DNA from: Acinetobacter wuhouensis | GTDB taxonomy: Bacteria; Pseudomonadota; Gammaproteobacteria; Pseudomonadales; Moraxellaceae | Direction of reading: 5' to 3' | Length of the DNA: 64,000 nt | NCBI RefSeq assembly: GCF_001696605.3 | Contig: NZ_CP031716.1 | Location: 3,787,089-3,851,088, forward strand | Shown: positions 32,146-41,962 of the stretch, piece after piece | Layout of the letters: each line of letters begins with the position of its first letter | How positions within the stretch are numbered: the stretch's first letter is position 1 | Position numbers and translations under genes: made by a program | The notes under the pieces: generated by a model | The model's database searches: none | What the model was told of the DNA's origin: nothing | Seen by the model: only the letters and a program-made list of their open reading frames with translations

Positions 32146-32748
32146 TTACATGCCCAAAGCACCTTCAAGATGCACACCTGTCGTATGACCTAAGACAGTA
32201 AACAATCCTATATTGAATAAAAATAGTCCGATAAAAACAGCGGGAATTATCAATAATCGTTGCCGTTTATTCAGGCTTTTGCGTAGTTGAATTCGATATT
32301 CTGATGCTGGTGCTTTAGGAATCGTCACCACACGCTCAATCGTATTGCTGATCGCTTGATCGAGTTTGCCTAATGAAGAGCCTGCATGAACTTCAAACAC
32401 ATAATTTCCTGCATCCAACTCACAAAAGTAAACCATTCGCGATGCGCGAGTAAAACTTGTTTTTGTGGCATTGCCATAACTACGGGAAAGTTTTACAGGC
32501 TGATGGTGATCGGTGTTTATAATCTGAGGTGTGCTGAATGCCATGGGCGATTTTTTCAACATTGGTCCCTCTTCCCAAATGGCAAAACCACCTTTTTCAG
32601 TTAATTTGAATGTTTTAAACTGCTCATTCAAGGGTAAATCGACCACGATACGAGTACGGAACATGATGTACAGACATTTAAACACATAGCTCCAACACCC
32701 TAAACCTGCGATGAACATCAACACACCTAAAATTACATATATATTCAT
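32146..32748 (-). CDS. Membrane protein of unknown function
   Basis: A 200-residue protein with an N-terminal membrane helix (about 4-28), a roughly 110-residue soluble beta-rich middle with no known motif, and a second membrane helix near the C-terminus (about 165-188). A layout with two anchors and a globular middle suggests the middle faces one side of the inner membrane. It is convergent with the upstream membrane-protein pair. Function unknown. Confidence 0.6.
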   Translation of the reverse strand: MNIYVILGVLMFIAGLGCWSYVFKCLYIMFRTRIVVDLPLNEQFKTFKLTEKGGFAIWEEGPMLKKSPMAFSTPQIINTDHHQPVKLSRSYGNATKTSFTRASRMVYFCELDAGNYVFEVHAGSSLGKLDQAISNTIERVVTIPKAPASEYRIQLRKSLNKRQRLLIIPAVFIGLFLFNIGLFTVLGHTTGVHLEGALGM

Positions 32749-32948
32749 TGTTGTTATCTTCTAAATCTTTTGCTTAAGCTTAAAAGCGAATGCTCTACAC
32801 GTCTGTTAAATTCTGCAATCTGCATTTTATAAAGACTGCCACAACAAGGGTTAAAACAACCATCATGTATGATCAATCTGTTTGAGTACTTGTCATTCTG
32901 ATAATTTCAGATAGATTATTCAGAACAAAAAATATTTATATACAGATC

Positions 32949-33863
32949 ATGCGTCTTTGGATTTTACTCGGTTTAATCATTTTTACGGCATATTTTGCGA
33001 TACAACGCATGATGTATCCGCAACTCAATCATAATTCTGTGATGGATCGTATTTCTCACCCTTTGGACACTCGTCTTCGCTATCGTATCGGTGAGATTGA
33101 TCCACGCTTTAATCTAAGCCAATCACAAGTGCAAGACTTGGCACAACAAGCGGCTGAAATTTGGCATATTGGTACACTGAAAAGCCTATTCGTCTATGAT
33201 CCCAATGCCAAACTGACCATTAATTTGATCTACGATGAACGTCAGGCTGAGTCGAATGCACGTTCGCAAGAAATGAAAATATTAGAAAATACCCAACAAT
33301 ATACGCACAGTAAAAAACAAAAAATTCAACAAATCCACGCAGAACTGGATTTAGCAAATCGTGAATTGGAACTACAGAAAGCCAATTATCAAAATAAAGT
33401 TGACCAATATAATCAGTTAATCAATAGCATTAACCAGACCCGACAAAATATCGACTCATCAACAAAATACCAACTGGATCAGCAAAAAAACCAACTCATC
33501 ATTGAACAAACTCAACTGAAACAACAACTGGATAGTTACAATCAAAAAGTCTATGAATTAAATCGACAAGTAGAGCAATTCAACTCTGTTAATCAACAAT
33601 TTAATCAATCTGTGGATCATTTCAATCACCGCTTTCAACCACGTCAATTTGATAAAGGTGTTTTTGATGGACGTAGTATCAATATTTATGAATTTGAATC
33701 GAGCGATGATCTACGTGTCACCATTGCCCATGAGCTCGGGCATGCACTTGGACTGTTACACAATGATGATCCGAAAGCACTGATGTACCCAATGATGAAA
33801 GAACAAGATTTGCAAAACTTTAAATTAACCGCAGCAGATTTAGCAATGTTAAACTCTAGATGA
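32949..33863 (+). CDS. Matrixin-like zinc metalloprotease with inserted coiled coil
   Basis: A 304-residue protein with an N-terminal signal anchor (about 2-20). The first catalytic half (about 30-85) shows YRIGEIDPRF and an IW...LFVYDPNAKLTINLIYD region. A long Gln/Asn-rich coiled coil (about 88-225) follows, then the zinc site HELGHALGLLHND (His261, His265, His271, with Glu262) and a Met-turn (ALMYPMM). That is the HExxHxxGxxH metzincin signature of the matrixin family. The coiled coil is thus inserted inside the protease domain. Probably anchored with the catalytic part in the periplasm. Substrate unknown. Confidence 0.8.
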   Translation: MRLWILLGLIIFTAYFAIQRMMYPQLNHNSVMDRISHPLDTRLRYRIGEIDPRFNLSQSQVQDLAQQAAEIWHIGTLKSLFVYDPNAKLTINLIYDERQAESNARSQEMKILENTQQYTHSKKQKIQQIHAELDLANRELELQKANYQNKVDQYNQLINSINQTRQNIDSSTKYQLDQQKNQLIIEQTQLKQQLDSYNQKVYELNRQVEQFNSVNQQFNQSVDHFNHRFQPRQFDKGVFDGRSINIYEFESSDDLRVTIAHELGHALGLLHNDDPKALMYPMMKEQDLQNFKLTAADLAMLNSR

Positions 33864-33997
33864 ATATTCTTTTTTCAACAGTAATGCTGATATTTTAAAA
33901 CCTTATTGTTTTTATGTATTTAATTGGCAATAAGATCGGTTTTATTTAAAAATCATGCTATTGTGCTTCATCTAAGCTAAGTAATGGGGAGATTCCA

Positions 33998-34375
33998 ATG
34001 AGCTATTATCATATTATTCTTGAAGTAAATGATCATATCAGCACGATTGAACAAACTCGTGATATTGAAATCTTTGATATTACTGAACTTCAGCCTTATC
34101 TTTATGCCATTTTGTTGCCTTATTTTAATGAACAACAAATCGAACTTGAAGAAGAAAATATCGAGTTCTCTGATATTTTACACATCGAAATTAAGCAGAC
34201 TTTATTGCCTATTCAACACCTGATTGAAGAAGAACAAAAACAACTTCCGAGTGATACGGATGTGACCATCACGGCTTATGAAATTTTTAATAATCGTGAC
34301 CATACTCAAGATGTGACTGCGGTGATTTTTGATTTACTTGAAGCTGTAAAAATTGATCAAGCGGATATTGAATAA
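33998..34375 (+). CDS. Acidic protein of unknown function
   Basis: A 125-residue, strongly acidic soluble protein with alternating strands and helices (for example an EEEQKQLPSDTDVTITAYE segment) and no signal or membrane helix. No family recognised. A good ribosome site (GGGGAG) precedes the ATG. It is monocistronic, with a strong terminator after it. Confidence 0.65.
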   Translation: MSYYHIILEVNDHISTIEQTRDIEIFDITELQPYLYAILLPYFNEQQIELEEENIEFSDILHIEIKQTLLPIQHLIEEEQKQLPSDTDVTITAYEIFNNRDHTQDVTAVIFDLLEAVKIDQADIE

Positions 34376-34394
34376 TCCTATGATTTAAATCAAC

Positions 34395-34418
34395 AAAGGT
34401 CTGCAATTGCAGACCTTT
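34395..34418. terminator. Bidirectional terminator
   Basis: A perfect palindrome AAAGGTCTGCA/TGCAGACCTTT followed by a T-rich stretch, between the acidic protein gene and the convergent transglycosylase gene. Confidence 0.85.
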
Positions 34419-34436
34419 TGTTTTGTTAGCGATAAT

Positions 34437-35750
34437 TTATTGCATCATACTTTTAGCCGCTTCATTTCTGAATGCATTTAAAATTTGTTGCCCTGCCCGA
34501 CCTGTTGGATTTAAGCCCAACTTGGTTTGCTCTTGTTGGATTGCCTGACGCGTTTTATCACCAATCAAACCATCAGCCTCACCAATGTCATAGCCTTTTT
34601 TCAATAAATAATTTTGAATTTCACGACGTTCAGCGCGAGATGTTCCCGCATCTGCTGTAGGCCACGCTGTTTGAAAACCACCTTTACCCTGTAAACGATC
34701 AGATAAATGAGCAATTGCCAAAGCATAACTTTCAGCAGCATTGTACGAATAAATCGCATCAAAGTTTTTAAACACTAAGAAAGCTGGGCCATTCGCCCCT
34801 GCTGGCATCATTAAACCTGCTTGTGAACTTTCAGATAAATTACCTTGAATGATTGGCGTACCATCCACACGGGTAAAACCACGATTTACCCAAGAACTTA
34901 AAGATTTTTTATTACGACGACTTTCGCCACCCACTGAAGCACCATCAGGGATTTTAACTTCAAAGCCCCACGGCATACCTGTTTGCCAACCACGCTTTTT
35001 GAGGAAATTTGCTGTTGAAGCCAAAGCATCTGAAGTACTTGAAACCAAGTCACGGCGACCATCACCATCGAAATCGACTGCCAACTCTTCATAAGTCGAC
35101 GGCATAAATTGGGTATGACCAAACGCCCCTGCCCACGATCCTTTTAACTGCTCTTCACGCAAATCGCCACGTTGCAAAATGCGCATGGTTGCAAAAAACT
35201 CGCCTCTAAAATAGCTTTGACGACGACCTTCACAGCTCAATGTACCCAGAGCTTGGAGTAATGGATATTTACCAGAAATATCACCAAAATTACTTTCCAC
35301 GCCCCACACAGCGACCACAGTTTCAGCAGGTACACCATAAGCAGCTGCGACACGGTTGAGCACATCGCGATGTTGCGCTAACATTTGACGCCCTTTTTCT
35401 ACACGCTCCTCATCGACCAAACCTGAAAGATAATCCCAGATTGGTGTAGAAAATTCAGGCTGATAATCCAGTTTACTAATCACTGAATAATCAGGTGTTA
35501 AATTTTGCGTATAACGATCATAGGTTGAACCACTCACACCTGAAGAAATAGCCTGAGAACGTAAATTTGCAATACAGCCTTGAAAATTTGAATTTGGTGA
35601 ATAACTTTGATTTTGAAAACTTTGGCTCTGAATAGGCTGATTTGTTGTCGTCGTTGTTCCAGAAGAAATCTGACCATTAATAATTAACTCAGCATTGGCA
35701 TGAGTCACTGCCAATAAAGCCGATCCACAAAATAATGATAAATAACGCAT
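34437..35750 (-). CDS. Lytic murein transglycosylase (MltB family)
   Basis: A 437-residue exported enzyme: signal peptide (about 1-20, ending HANA), an SLT/MltB-type catalytic domain with VAVWGVESNFG (catalytic Glu) and GSWAGAFGHTQFMPSTY, and a C-terminal peptidoglycan-binding domain 1 (about 377-427) with KGYDIGEADGLIGDKTRQAI. It cleaves glycan strands to 1,6-anhydro products in the periplasm. No lipobox, so it is soluble. The ATG at 35750 is chosen over a GTG nine bases upstream. Confidence 0.88.
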   Translation of the reverse strand: MRYLSLFCGSALLAVTHANAELIINGQISSGTTTTTNQPIQSQSFQNQSYSPNSNFQGCIANLRSQAISSGVSGSTYDRYTQNLTPDYSVISKLDYQPEFSTPIWDYLSGLVDEERVEKGRQMLAQHRDVLNRVAAAYGVPAETVVAVWGVESNFGDISGKYPLLQALGTLSCEGRRQSYFRGEFFATMRILQRGDLREEQLKGSWAGAFGHTQFMPSTYEELAVDFDGDGRRDLVSSTSDALASTANFLKKRGWQTGMPWGFEVKIPDGASVGGESRRNKKSLSSWVNRGFTRVDGTPIIQGNLSESSQAGLMMPAGANGPAFLVFKNFDAIYSYNAAESYALAIAHLSDRLQGKGGFQTAWPTADAGTSRAERREIQNYLLKKGYDIGEADGLIGDKTRQAIQQEQTKLGLNPTGRAGQQILNAFRNEAAKSMMQ

Positions 35751-35986
35751 AATATCCACAAATTGGTTTTAAATTTAAATTATGTAAATACCATAACAGC
35801 CTGTGAATAAAATGACAGTTGTAAATCGTAAAATTTAAATTCATTTGTACAATTTGAATTCATAATTTATAAAAAGAAGTTTTTGAATTTAAAAAAGTTA
35901 CCCACAGCCAACCAAAGTCTTTTTTCTTGTAGAAATTACGCCAAATAATTTGAATTCAAAGTTTCACCCAAAATATAGACAGAAAG

Positions 35987-35995
35987 TTATCCACA
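35987..35995 (+). other. DnaA box outside oriC
   Basis: TTATCCACA, a perfect DnaA box, in an AT-rich region rich in AATTTGAATTC-type repeats. A second perfect box lies at 36639-36647 in opposite orientation, on the other side of the intervening gene. Confidence 0.5.
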
Positions 35996-35998
35996 CCT

Positions 35999-36538
35999 TC
36001 ACTCGATCATATCTCCTACTGGGCTGATTTCTGTAATATCTTCGCATTGCAAACGGGTATTGCCTTGTGGCGTTTGAGTTAAGCGATCTGACGTTTTCCA
36101 TTGCGTTGAAAATTGTTGTTTTAACGCTTTACTCACCTGTGATGGTTTTCCTTTAAAAACAATATAATAAGCATCACTTTGTTCTATCGCATAGCCTTTT
36201 GTCCATACTGAAATTTTAATCACAGGCAATGTAAATTGATTAAAATTCACTGAAAAATCAGTCTGTTGACCATATTTTGTGGGATATGTTTTAACAGCGT
36301 TTATCCCACGATAATTCGCATCATTCAATATGAATCGTTGCCCTTTAAGTACAGGTTTATTTTCACTTTTTTGAGCACTGTAATAGTTCAACAAAAAATC
36401 CTGCATTGGATTTGGAGATTCACAATTGATCGCATCCAGTGTTAATAATGTCTGAACTTGGATACTTTCTTCTGCAAAAATACTCTGTATGCAGAATGCA
36501 TTGATACAAATCAGGATTGTGGATATCTTTTTATTCAT
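35999..36538 (-). CDS. Secreted protein of unknown function
   Basis: A 179-residue exported protein with a signal peptide (about 1-24, ending SIFA-EES) and a mature part with two Cys (about one near each end) that could form a disulfide. No family recognised. The ATG at 36538 is chosen since a purine-rich site (GAAGAG) precedes it and gives a clean signal peptide. It stands alone between two AT-rich regions that each hold a DnaA box. Confidence 0.65.
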   Translation of the reverse strand: MNKKISTILICINAFCIQSIFAEESIQVQTLLTLDAINCESPNPMQDFLLNYYSAQKSENKPVLKGQRFILNDANYRGINAVKTYPTKYGQQTDFSVNFNQFTLPVIKISVWTKGYAIEQSDAYYIVFKGKPSQVSKALKQQFSTQWKTSDRLTQTPQGNTRLQCEDITEISPVGDMIE

Positions 36539-36860
36539 TCTGGCTCTTCGTTTTTTATTTTCATGATTTAAATTCAAATTTTTTGAATTCAAATTAATCT
36601 CTATTGCATTTCCTAGAATCTAAGTTATTTAAATAGGCTGTGGATAAATAAATTTTCCACAAAAAATTGCCCTGCTCTATTTTTAAATTCAAATCAAATT
36701 TTTATAGTTTAAATTTAAAAATATCTCTCAATTCAACCGATTTTGAAGGTGAATTATGCACTTAATTTGATTATTTTAATTGTGCTTTTCGGTGAAATAC
36801 AGCGCTTTTCGATCAAAGGAAAAGTGCAGGACAGGCATCATACAGAACTAAAAATAATAA
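36539..36860. other. Gene-free AT-rich stretch with DnaA box
   Basis: About 320 bases rich in AAATTTAAA/GAATTCAAA motifs, without a coding frame. It contains a perfect DnaA box on the minus strand at 36639-36647 and a second partial TTTTCCACA match (36654-36662). It must hold the promoter of the secreted protein gene. Confidence 0.45.
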
Positions 36861-36888
36861 AAAAGCGGTCATTTGAATGACCGCTTTT
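36861..36888. terminator. Terminator of the purEK operon
   Basis: AAAAGCGGTCAT pairs with ATGACCGCTTTT over a TTGA loop, with A and T runs on both sides; about 20 bases after the purK stop on the minus strand. Confidence 0.85.
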
Positions 36889-36907
36889 TTAACGCGCAAT
36901 TTTTCGC

Positions 36908-38029
36908 TTAGATGCTCATATCTTCGCTTAACGCCAACGGATTCGGTAGAATCTTCGCCAATTGACGGCATAAAGCCGTCAATTCAGCGCTGTCATTCGG
37001 CATTAACGTAATATGACCGATCTTACGACCTTCACGTTCAGTTTTATTGTAAAGGTGCATGTGCGCGCCTTTTAACGCCAAAACATCTTCAGATTTTGGA
37101 TATTGACCAATGATATTCACCATCACGGTTGGGCGAACTACTTCAGTTGAACCGAGCGGTAAACCAGCCACAGCACGAATATGATTTTCAAACTGTGAGC
37201 AGATCGCACCTTCAATCGACCAATGCCCTGAGTTATGCACACGTGGCGCCATCTCATTGGCATATAAGCCTTTTTCTGTTACGAATAACTCAAGTGTCAG
37301 TACACCGACATAGTTTAAATGGTTCAATAAACGTGTGATGTAATCCTGTGCCACAGGCTGTAAATCTGTGCTGTTTGGCGCAGGTACAATCGAGTGCGAC
37401 AAGATACCATTGTGATGATGATTTTCAGCCAAAGGCCAAGTTTTCACATCACCATCAATACCACGTACGGCAATGATTGACACTTCACGTGAGAAAGTCA
37501 CAAAACTTTCCGCTATCAATTCACCCGCAGGGCCCAGTTCAGCCCAAGCCTGATCAATTTGATCTGCTGTACGCAATACAAACTGACCTTTGCCATCATA
37601 ACCACCACGTGAGGTTTTCAGGACAATTGGTAAATCGAGCTGTTCAACCGCTGCTTTTAATTCATCGAGTGAAGTCACCGCTTTATACGGCGCAACAGGG
37701 ATCGCAAGCTCATCAAACAGTGCTTTTTCAGACAAACGATGTTGTGCGATCGCCAAAGCCTGACGTGGCGGATGTAAATCTTTTTGTTTGGTCAAAACAT
37801 CGACATCGATTAACGGTGTATTTTCAAACTCAAGGCTGAATACATCTGCGCTGGCAATAAAATCTTGCAAGCCATTTTCTGCTTTGGTTGAAAATACTTG
37901 ACCTAATGCAGCAGATGGACAATCTTGGCTGGCTTCAAAAAAGGTGCATTGAATATTTAGGGGCAGGGCAGCTTGTGCCATCATTCGACCCAATTGACCA
38001 CCACCAAAAATACCGATGGTTTTATTCAT
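36908..38029 (-). CDS. purK: PurK, N5-carboxyaminoimidazole ribonucleotide synthase
   Basis: A 373-residue ATP-grasp enzyme. It opens with KTIGIFGGGQLGRMMAQAAL and shows the ATP-grasp core KTSRGGYDGKGQFVL and NEMAPRVHNSGHWSIEG. It converts AIR with ATP and bicarbonate to N5-CAIR in purine synthesis, the substrate of PurE. It follows purE by 72 bases on the same strand and probably shares its transcript. Confidence 0.96.
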   Translation of the reverse strand: MNKTIGIFGGGQLGRMMAQAALPLNIQCTFFEASQDCPSAALGQVFSTKAENGLQDFIASADVFSLEFENTPLIDVDVLTKQKDLHPPRQALAIAQHRLSEKALFDELAIPVAPYKAVTSLDELKAAVEQLDLPIVLKTSRGGYDGKGQFVLRTADQIDQAWAELGPAGELIAESFVTFSREVSIIAVRGIDGDVKTWPLAENHHHNGILSHSIVPAPNSTDLQPVAQDYITRLLNHLNYVGVLTLELFVTEKGLYANEMAPRVHNSGHWSIEGAICSQFENHIRAVAGLPLGSTEVVRPTVMVNIIGQYPKSEDVLALKGAHMHLYNKTEREGRKIGHITLMPNDSAELTALCRQLAKILPNPLALSEDMSI

Positions 38030-38101
38030 AATCTGTGTCCTGTTTTTCGCTTGGCTTGACTGACTGAATATGAAACTGACTCAATAAAAAATCAGTCGAT
38101 C

Positions 38102-38614
38102 TTAAATTTGACCTGGAATATTTTTGCTCGCCACTTTATCAGTTTGCGCAGCACGGAATTCCGCAACATTTTTTGCAATTTCTGGACGTGTCAAACCTAA
38201 AATCTGTGCTGCCATAATTGCCGCATTGGTTGCACCCGCAGGGCCAATCGCCAATGTACCCACTGCAATACCCGCTGGCATTTGCACGATAGAAAGCAAA
38301 GAATCTACGCCATTCAAAATAGAAGATTTAACTGGAACACCCAATACAGGAAGATCAGTTTTTGCCGCACACATACCTGGTAAATGCGCCGCACCACCTG
38401 CACCTGCAATAATCACTTGAATACCACGTTCACGTGCAGTTTCAGCATATTCAAATAAGCGGTCTGGCGTACGATGCGCAGAAACAACTTCGGCTTCAAA
38501 AGGGACACCAAGCTGTTTAAGCATATTGGCAGTGTTTTCGAGAGTCGCCCAATCAGATTGAGAACCCATGATAATTCCAACTAAAGGAGCGTCTTGTACA
38601 GCGGCCGCATTCAT
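38102..38614 (-). CDS. purE: PurE, N5-CAIR mutase
   Basis: A 170-residue PurE class I. It has the signature [20 protein letters not shown], the catalytic [14 protein letters not shown] segment and [14 protein letters not shown]. It rearranges N5-CAIR to CAIR in purine synthesis together with PurK. It is the first gene of the purEK operon. Confidence 0.96.
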   Translation of the reverse strand: MNAAAVQDAPLVGIIMGSQSDWATLENTANMLKQLGVPFEAEVVSAHRTPDRLFEYAETARERGIQVIIAGAGGAAHLPGMCAAKTDLPVLGVPVKSSILNGVDSLLSIVQMPAGIAVGTLAIGPAGATNAAIMAAQILGLTRPEIAKNVAEFRAAQTDKVASKNIPGQI

Positions 38615-38848
38615 TGCATATATTCCGTAAACGAATGTAAGGAAGTTTAAAAACTGATGATCAGTGTTTAAATGAATATCAAGAAGCTCGCTATTATAGA
38701 CTGATTTTTCAGCTCAAGAAAATTTTACAGATAGAGCAGGGCGATATTTTCATTATTTTTTTAGCGAATAGGAATAATTTGGATTGAACTAGGCAATAAC
38801 ATTGAAATTAATTAAGATAGAACAACAACATCTGCAAGAAAATATACA

Positions 38849-39307
38849 ATGAAAAAACTTCTCAGTATTCTTACCCTAGCACTCTGCGCGACTCAGAGCT
38901 ATTCAGCATTGGTTAATTTAAACACCAATGAATTCAATACAACTTTTAAAAATCTCAATAAAGAAAAAGGCTATATGGGTGAGATCAAAAGTTCTGCACT
39001 CACTGGTGGGACGCATGAAAAATTTATCGTGACAGGGAAAAAGGTCACTTATGACAAAGAACCCATTGCCATGACAGGATATTATGTTGGCCCAACTGAG
39101 ATTGGCAATACCTATTCTATTGCTGAATACCATGTGTATTGCGAAGACCAAGCCTATAATACGGTGATTTCAGGATTTGAGCCGAATGGCGAATTATCTT
39201 TTACAACTTTAGATACAGATTATGCCTTTGATTACGAAGATCCAACTGATCGGGATAAGAAGTTTTCACAGATCCTCAAAAAAGCATGTAAATACAAAAT
39301 AGATTGA
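38849..39307 (+). CDS. Secreted protein of unknown function
   Basis: A 152-residue exported protein with signal peptide (about 1-19, ending SYSA) and a beta-rich mature part with Cys near the middle and end that could form a disulfide. No family recognised. It is monocistronic and divergent from purE. Confidence 0.6.
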   Translation: MKKLLSILTLALCATQSYSALVNLNTNEFNTTFKNLNKEKGYMGEIKSSALTGGTHEKFIVTGKKVTYDKEPIAMTGYYVGPTEIGNTYSIAEYHVYCEDQAYNTVISGFEPNGELSFTTLDTDYAFDYEDPTDRDKKFSQILKKACKYKID

Positions 39308-39342
39308 GTTTTGACTCATTACTATCATCATTTTAAATCTAA

Positions 39343-39372
39343 GCGTTGATGTTTCAAATGATGCATCAACGC
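39343..39372. terminator. Possible bidirectional terminator
   Basis: GCGTTGATG pairs with CATCAACGC over a 12-base loop between two convergent genes. Flanking T runs are short, so termination is uncertain. Confidence 0.45.
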
Positions 39373-39392
39373 GTTTAGCGAATCTTCATGTT

Positions 39393-39740
39393 TTACTGAC
39401 TTCTAAAGACAAAATAAACACAGCCCAGTAAACATAAACCTGCCCATAAATAATCAAGCTTAAAAGGTTGTTTAAATAGAAAAATCATAAAGGGAACAAA
39501 GACTAAAAGTGTCACCACTTCTTGGGTAATTTTCATCTGTCCCATCGACCAACCATGTGTTGCCAATAAACGCGTCGCGGGAATCATAAAACTGTATTCA
39601 AGTAAGGCAATGATCCAACTCAATAAAATGGCTTTCCACAAAGGCGCATCATGCGGTAAAAATTTTAAATGACCATACCATGCCAAGGTCATAAAACAGT
39701 TGGAAATAATGAGAAGTAAAAGAGGGAGAGATAAAGCCAT
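39393..39740 (-). CDS. DMT-superfamily small membrane protein (DUF486)
   Basis: A 115-residue protein with four membrane segments. The family pattern is clear: NCFMTLAWYGHLK near the N-terminus, WIIALLEYSFMIPATR in the middle and LKITQEV-like (QMKITQEVVTLLVF) further on, typical of the DUF486 group related to small drug/metabolite transporters. Function of the family is not established. Confidence 0.82.
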   Translation of the reverse strand: MALSLPLLLLIISNCFMTLAWYGHLKFLPHDAPLWKAILLSWIIALLEYSFMIPATRLLATHGWSMGQMKITQEVVTLLVFVPFMIFLFKQPFKLDYLWAGLCLLGCVYFVFRSQ

Positions 39741-39877
39741 TTTTAGCTCAGATTTTTAGGATGATTATAGATTACACTGCTAATGTCCATCATAATAAAT
39801 ACTAGAGAAAAAATTATTAAAATATGCATTTACTGTTGAACTATCGTTCAGTTAGAGAATATATAGGGAGTAATTAA

Positions 39878-40420
39878 TTGTTAAAAATACTGGAAAAATT
39901 ACTGTCAAGAAAAGTAAATGCAGACATGCTATTTCTTTCAGAATTATTAACTTACAAAGGTGAAAGTCAAATTTTATTGGTCAACTATTTTGATCAAGTT
40001 ACACTAGACTATTCACTACACAGCTTAACTTTTATAGATGAATATTTACTGCTTATTCGACAATATTTTATCGAAACTAAATTAAAAAAACTGAATGAAG
40101 AAGAACATCAACATTTTATTCAAGATATTGTCACTATCTCTTTAAGAATTGGTGCATATGTAGGTGAAACTATCCGTGAAAATGATCAAAAACAACAATG
40201 GTATTGGATTAAATCAAACAAGAAGAGAAAACTAAATCCAATTTTGCTTAAGGTGACGCAATCTGATCCTAAACATTCTAGTGCAATATTAACCAATGGA
40301 ACACTCTATGAATTTCCAATGAATATCGTGATTGACTTAATTACGCTCCCGCACAAAGAAAAAAATACGCTATCTCACTATGTGGATGAAGTTTTAAATT
40401 TAACAAGTCACTCGATTTAA
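39878..40420 (+). CDS. Protein of unknown function (TTG start)
   Basis: A 180-residue soluble protein with no signal peptide, starting LKILEKLLSRK. The TTG start is supported by AGGGAG eight bases upstream. The sequence has alternating helices and an EEEHQHFIQDIVTISLRIGAYVGE helical stretch split by a Gly turn. Codon use is more AT-rich than in housekeeping neighbours. No family recognised. Confidence 0.62.
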   Translation: MLKILEKLLSRKVNADMLFLSELLTYKGESQILLVNYFDQVTLDYSLHSLTFIDEYLLLIRQYFIETKLKKLNEEEHQHFIQDIVTISLRIGAYVGETIRENDQKQQWYWIKSNKKRKLNPILLKVTQSDPKHSSAILTNGTLYEFPMNIVIDLITLPHKEKNTLSHYVDEVLNLTSHSI

Positions 40421-40555
40421 AACATATCTATTTTACGATACAAGAAAAACTATCTTTTCCCTTAAACCCTTGCTATCGTTGCTTTCAAATCAAATGAATC
40501 ACGACAACACCACAACAACAAAGTGATGTGTCTAAAAGAAGTGGAGTGAGAACAA

Positions 40556-41923
40556 ATGCATCTGCATATCTTGGGTATCTGTGGCACCTTTATGGGTTCT
40601 TTGGCGTTATTGGCGCGTGATTTAGGACATAAGGTGACAGGTTCAGATGCAAACGTGTATCCACCGATGTCGACCCAATTGGAAAATGCAGGCATTACTT
40701 TAATGCAAGGCTATGACCGTAGCCATTTGCAACCACATCCTGATCTAGTGATCGTGGGCAATGCCATGAAACGTGGTATTGATGCCGTAGAATATATGCT
40801 GAATGAAGGCTTACCTTATATTTCAGGACCACAATTTCTTGCAGATCATGTTTTACAAGGCAAACACGTACTTGGCGTCGCAGGAACACATGGTAAAACT
40901 ACAACCACAACCATGTTGGCATGGGTACTCGATCAAGCGGGTTTAAATCCAGGTTTCTTAATCGGTGGCGTTCCTTTAGGTTTCAGTGAAAGCGCTCGTT
41001 TAGGTGGTGGTAAATACTTCTGTGTAGAAGCAGACGAATACGATTCAGCTTTCTTCGACAAACGTTCTAAGTTCGTACATTACCATCCTAAAACAGCGAT
41101 TTTAAATAATTTAGAATTTGATCACGCTGATATTTTCGATGACTTAGCAGCGATTCAAAAACAATTCCATCATTTAGTTCGCACCATTCCAAGTGAAGGT
41201 CGCATTATTGCGCCAATCACTGAAACCAATATTGATGAAGTATTGGAAATGGGTTGTTGGACACCTGTAGTTCGTACATCTTTAGATGCCAATGACACAG
41301 CTGAAGTTTATGCAGAACAACTCTCTGCCGATGGTTCACATTTCAAAGTACTTCAACACGGCGTTGTGAAAGGTGAAGTGAAATGGACAATGACAGGACA
41401 ACACAGTGTTGCCAATGCTTTAGCGACTATTGCTGCTGCTGAACATGTCGGTGTTTCGATTGAAACTGCATGTGAAGCATTGTCGAATTTTGGCGGTGTA
41501 AAACGCCGTATGGAACTTTTGGATACGGTTAAGGGCATCGAAGTCTATGATGACTTTGCACATCACCCAACGGCAATTGATACCACACTTGAAGGCGCGC
41601 GCAAGCGTTTAGGTGAACGTAAACTGTGGGCGATTATTGAGCCACGTTCAAACACCATGCGTATGGGCTCACACAAAGATGGTTTGGCACATTCTGCACG
41701 TTTGGCAGATGAAGTAATTTGGTATCAACCTGAAGGCTTAGATTGGGATTTGCAGCCTGTTATTGATGCTGCACCGAATAAAGCGGTGATTGCACGTACT
41801 TTGGATGACATCATCCAAACTATCGTCACAGAAGCAGGCGAGGGCGATGCAGTCGTGATCATGTCAAATGGTGGTTTTGGTGGCTTACATCAAAAATTAC
41901 TTACTGCGTTGAGAGCCAGATAA
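40556..41923 (+). CDS. mpl: Mpl, murein tripeptide ligase
   Basis: A 455-residue Mur-ligase-family enzyme. It starts MHLHILGICGTFMGSLA, has the ATP loop GVAGTHGKTTTTTMLAW, and DDFAHHPTAIDTTLEGAR and EPRSNTMRMG near the end, all Mpl/MurC type. It joins the recycled tripeptide L-Ala-gamma-D-Glu-meso-DAP to UDP-MurNAc, so it works in peptidoglycan recycling. A good ribosome site (AGTGGAGTGAG) precedes the ATG. It is followed by its own terminator. Confidence 0.95.
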   Translation: MHLHILGICGTFMGSLALLARDLGHKVTGSDANVYPPMSTQLENAGITLMQGYDRSHLQPHPDLVIVGNAMKRGIDAVEYMLNEGLPYISGPQFLADHVLQGKHVLGVAGTHGKTTTTTMLAWVLDQAGLNPGFLIGGVPLGFSESARLGGGKYFCVEADEYDSAFFDKRSKFVHYHPKTAILNNLEFDHADIFDDLAAIQKQFHHLVRTIPSEGRIIAPITETNIDEVLEMGCWTPVVRTSLDANDTAEVYAEQLSADGSHFKVLQHGVVKGEVKWTMTGQHSVANALATIAAAEHVGVSIETACEALSNFGGVKRRMELLDTVKGIEVYDDFAHHPTAIDTTLEGARKRLGERKLWAIIEPRSNTMRMGSHKDGLAHSARLADEVIWYQPEGLDWDLQPVIDAAPNKAVIARTLDDIIQTIVTEAGEGDAVVIMSNGGFGGLHQKLLTALRAR

Positions 41924-41939
41924 GTTCTGGATCCAGATC

Positions 41940-41962
41940 AACCCGCGAAAGCGGGTTTTTTA
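41940..41962 (+). terminator. mpl terminator
   Basis: AACCCGC, GAAA loop, GCGGGTT, T run, 17 bases after the mpl stop. It overlaps the end region of the convergent gene. Confidence 0.88.
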
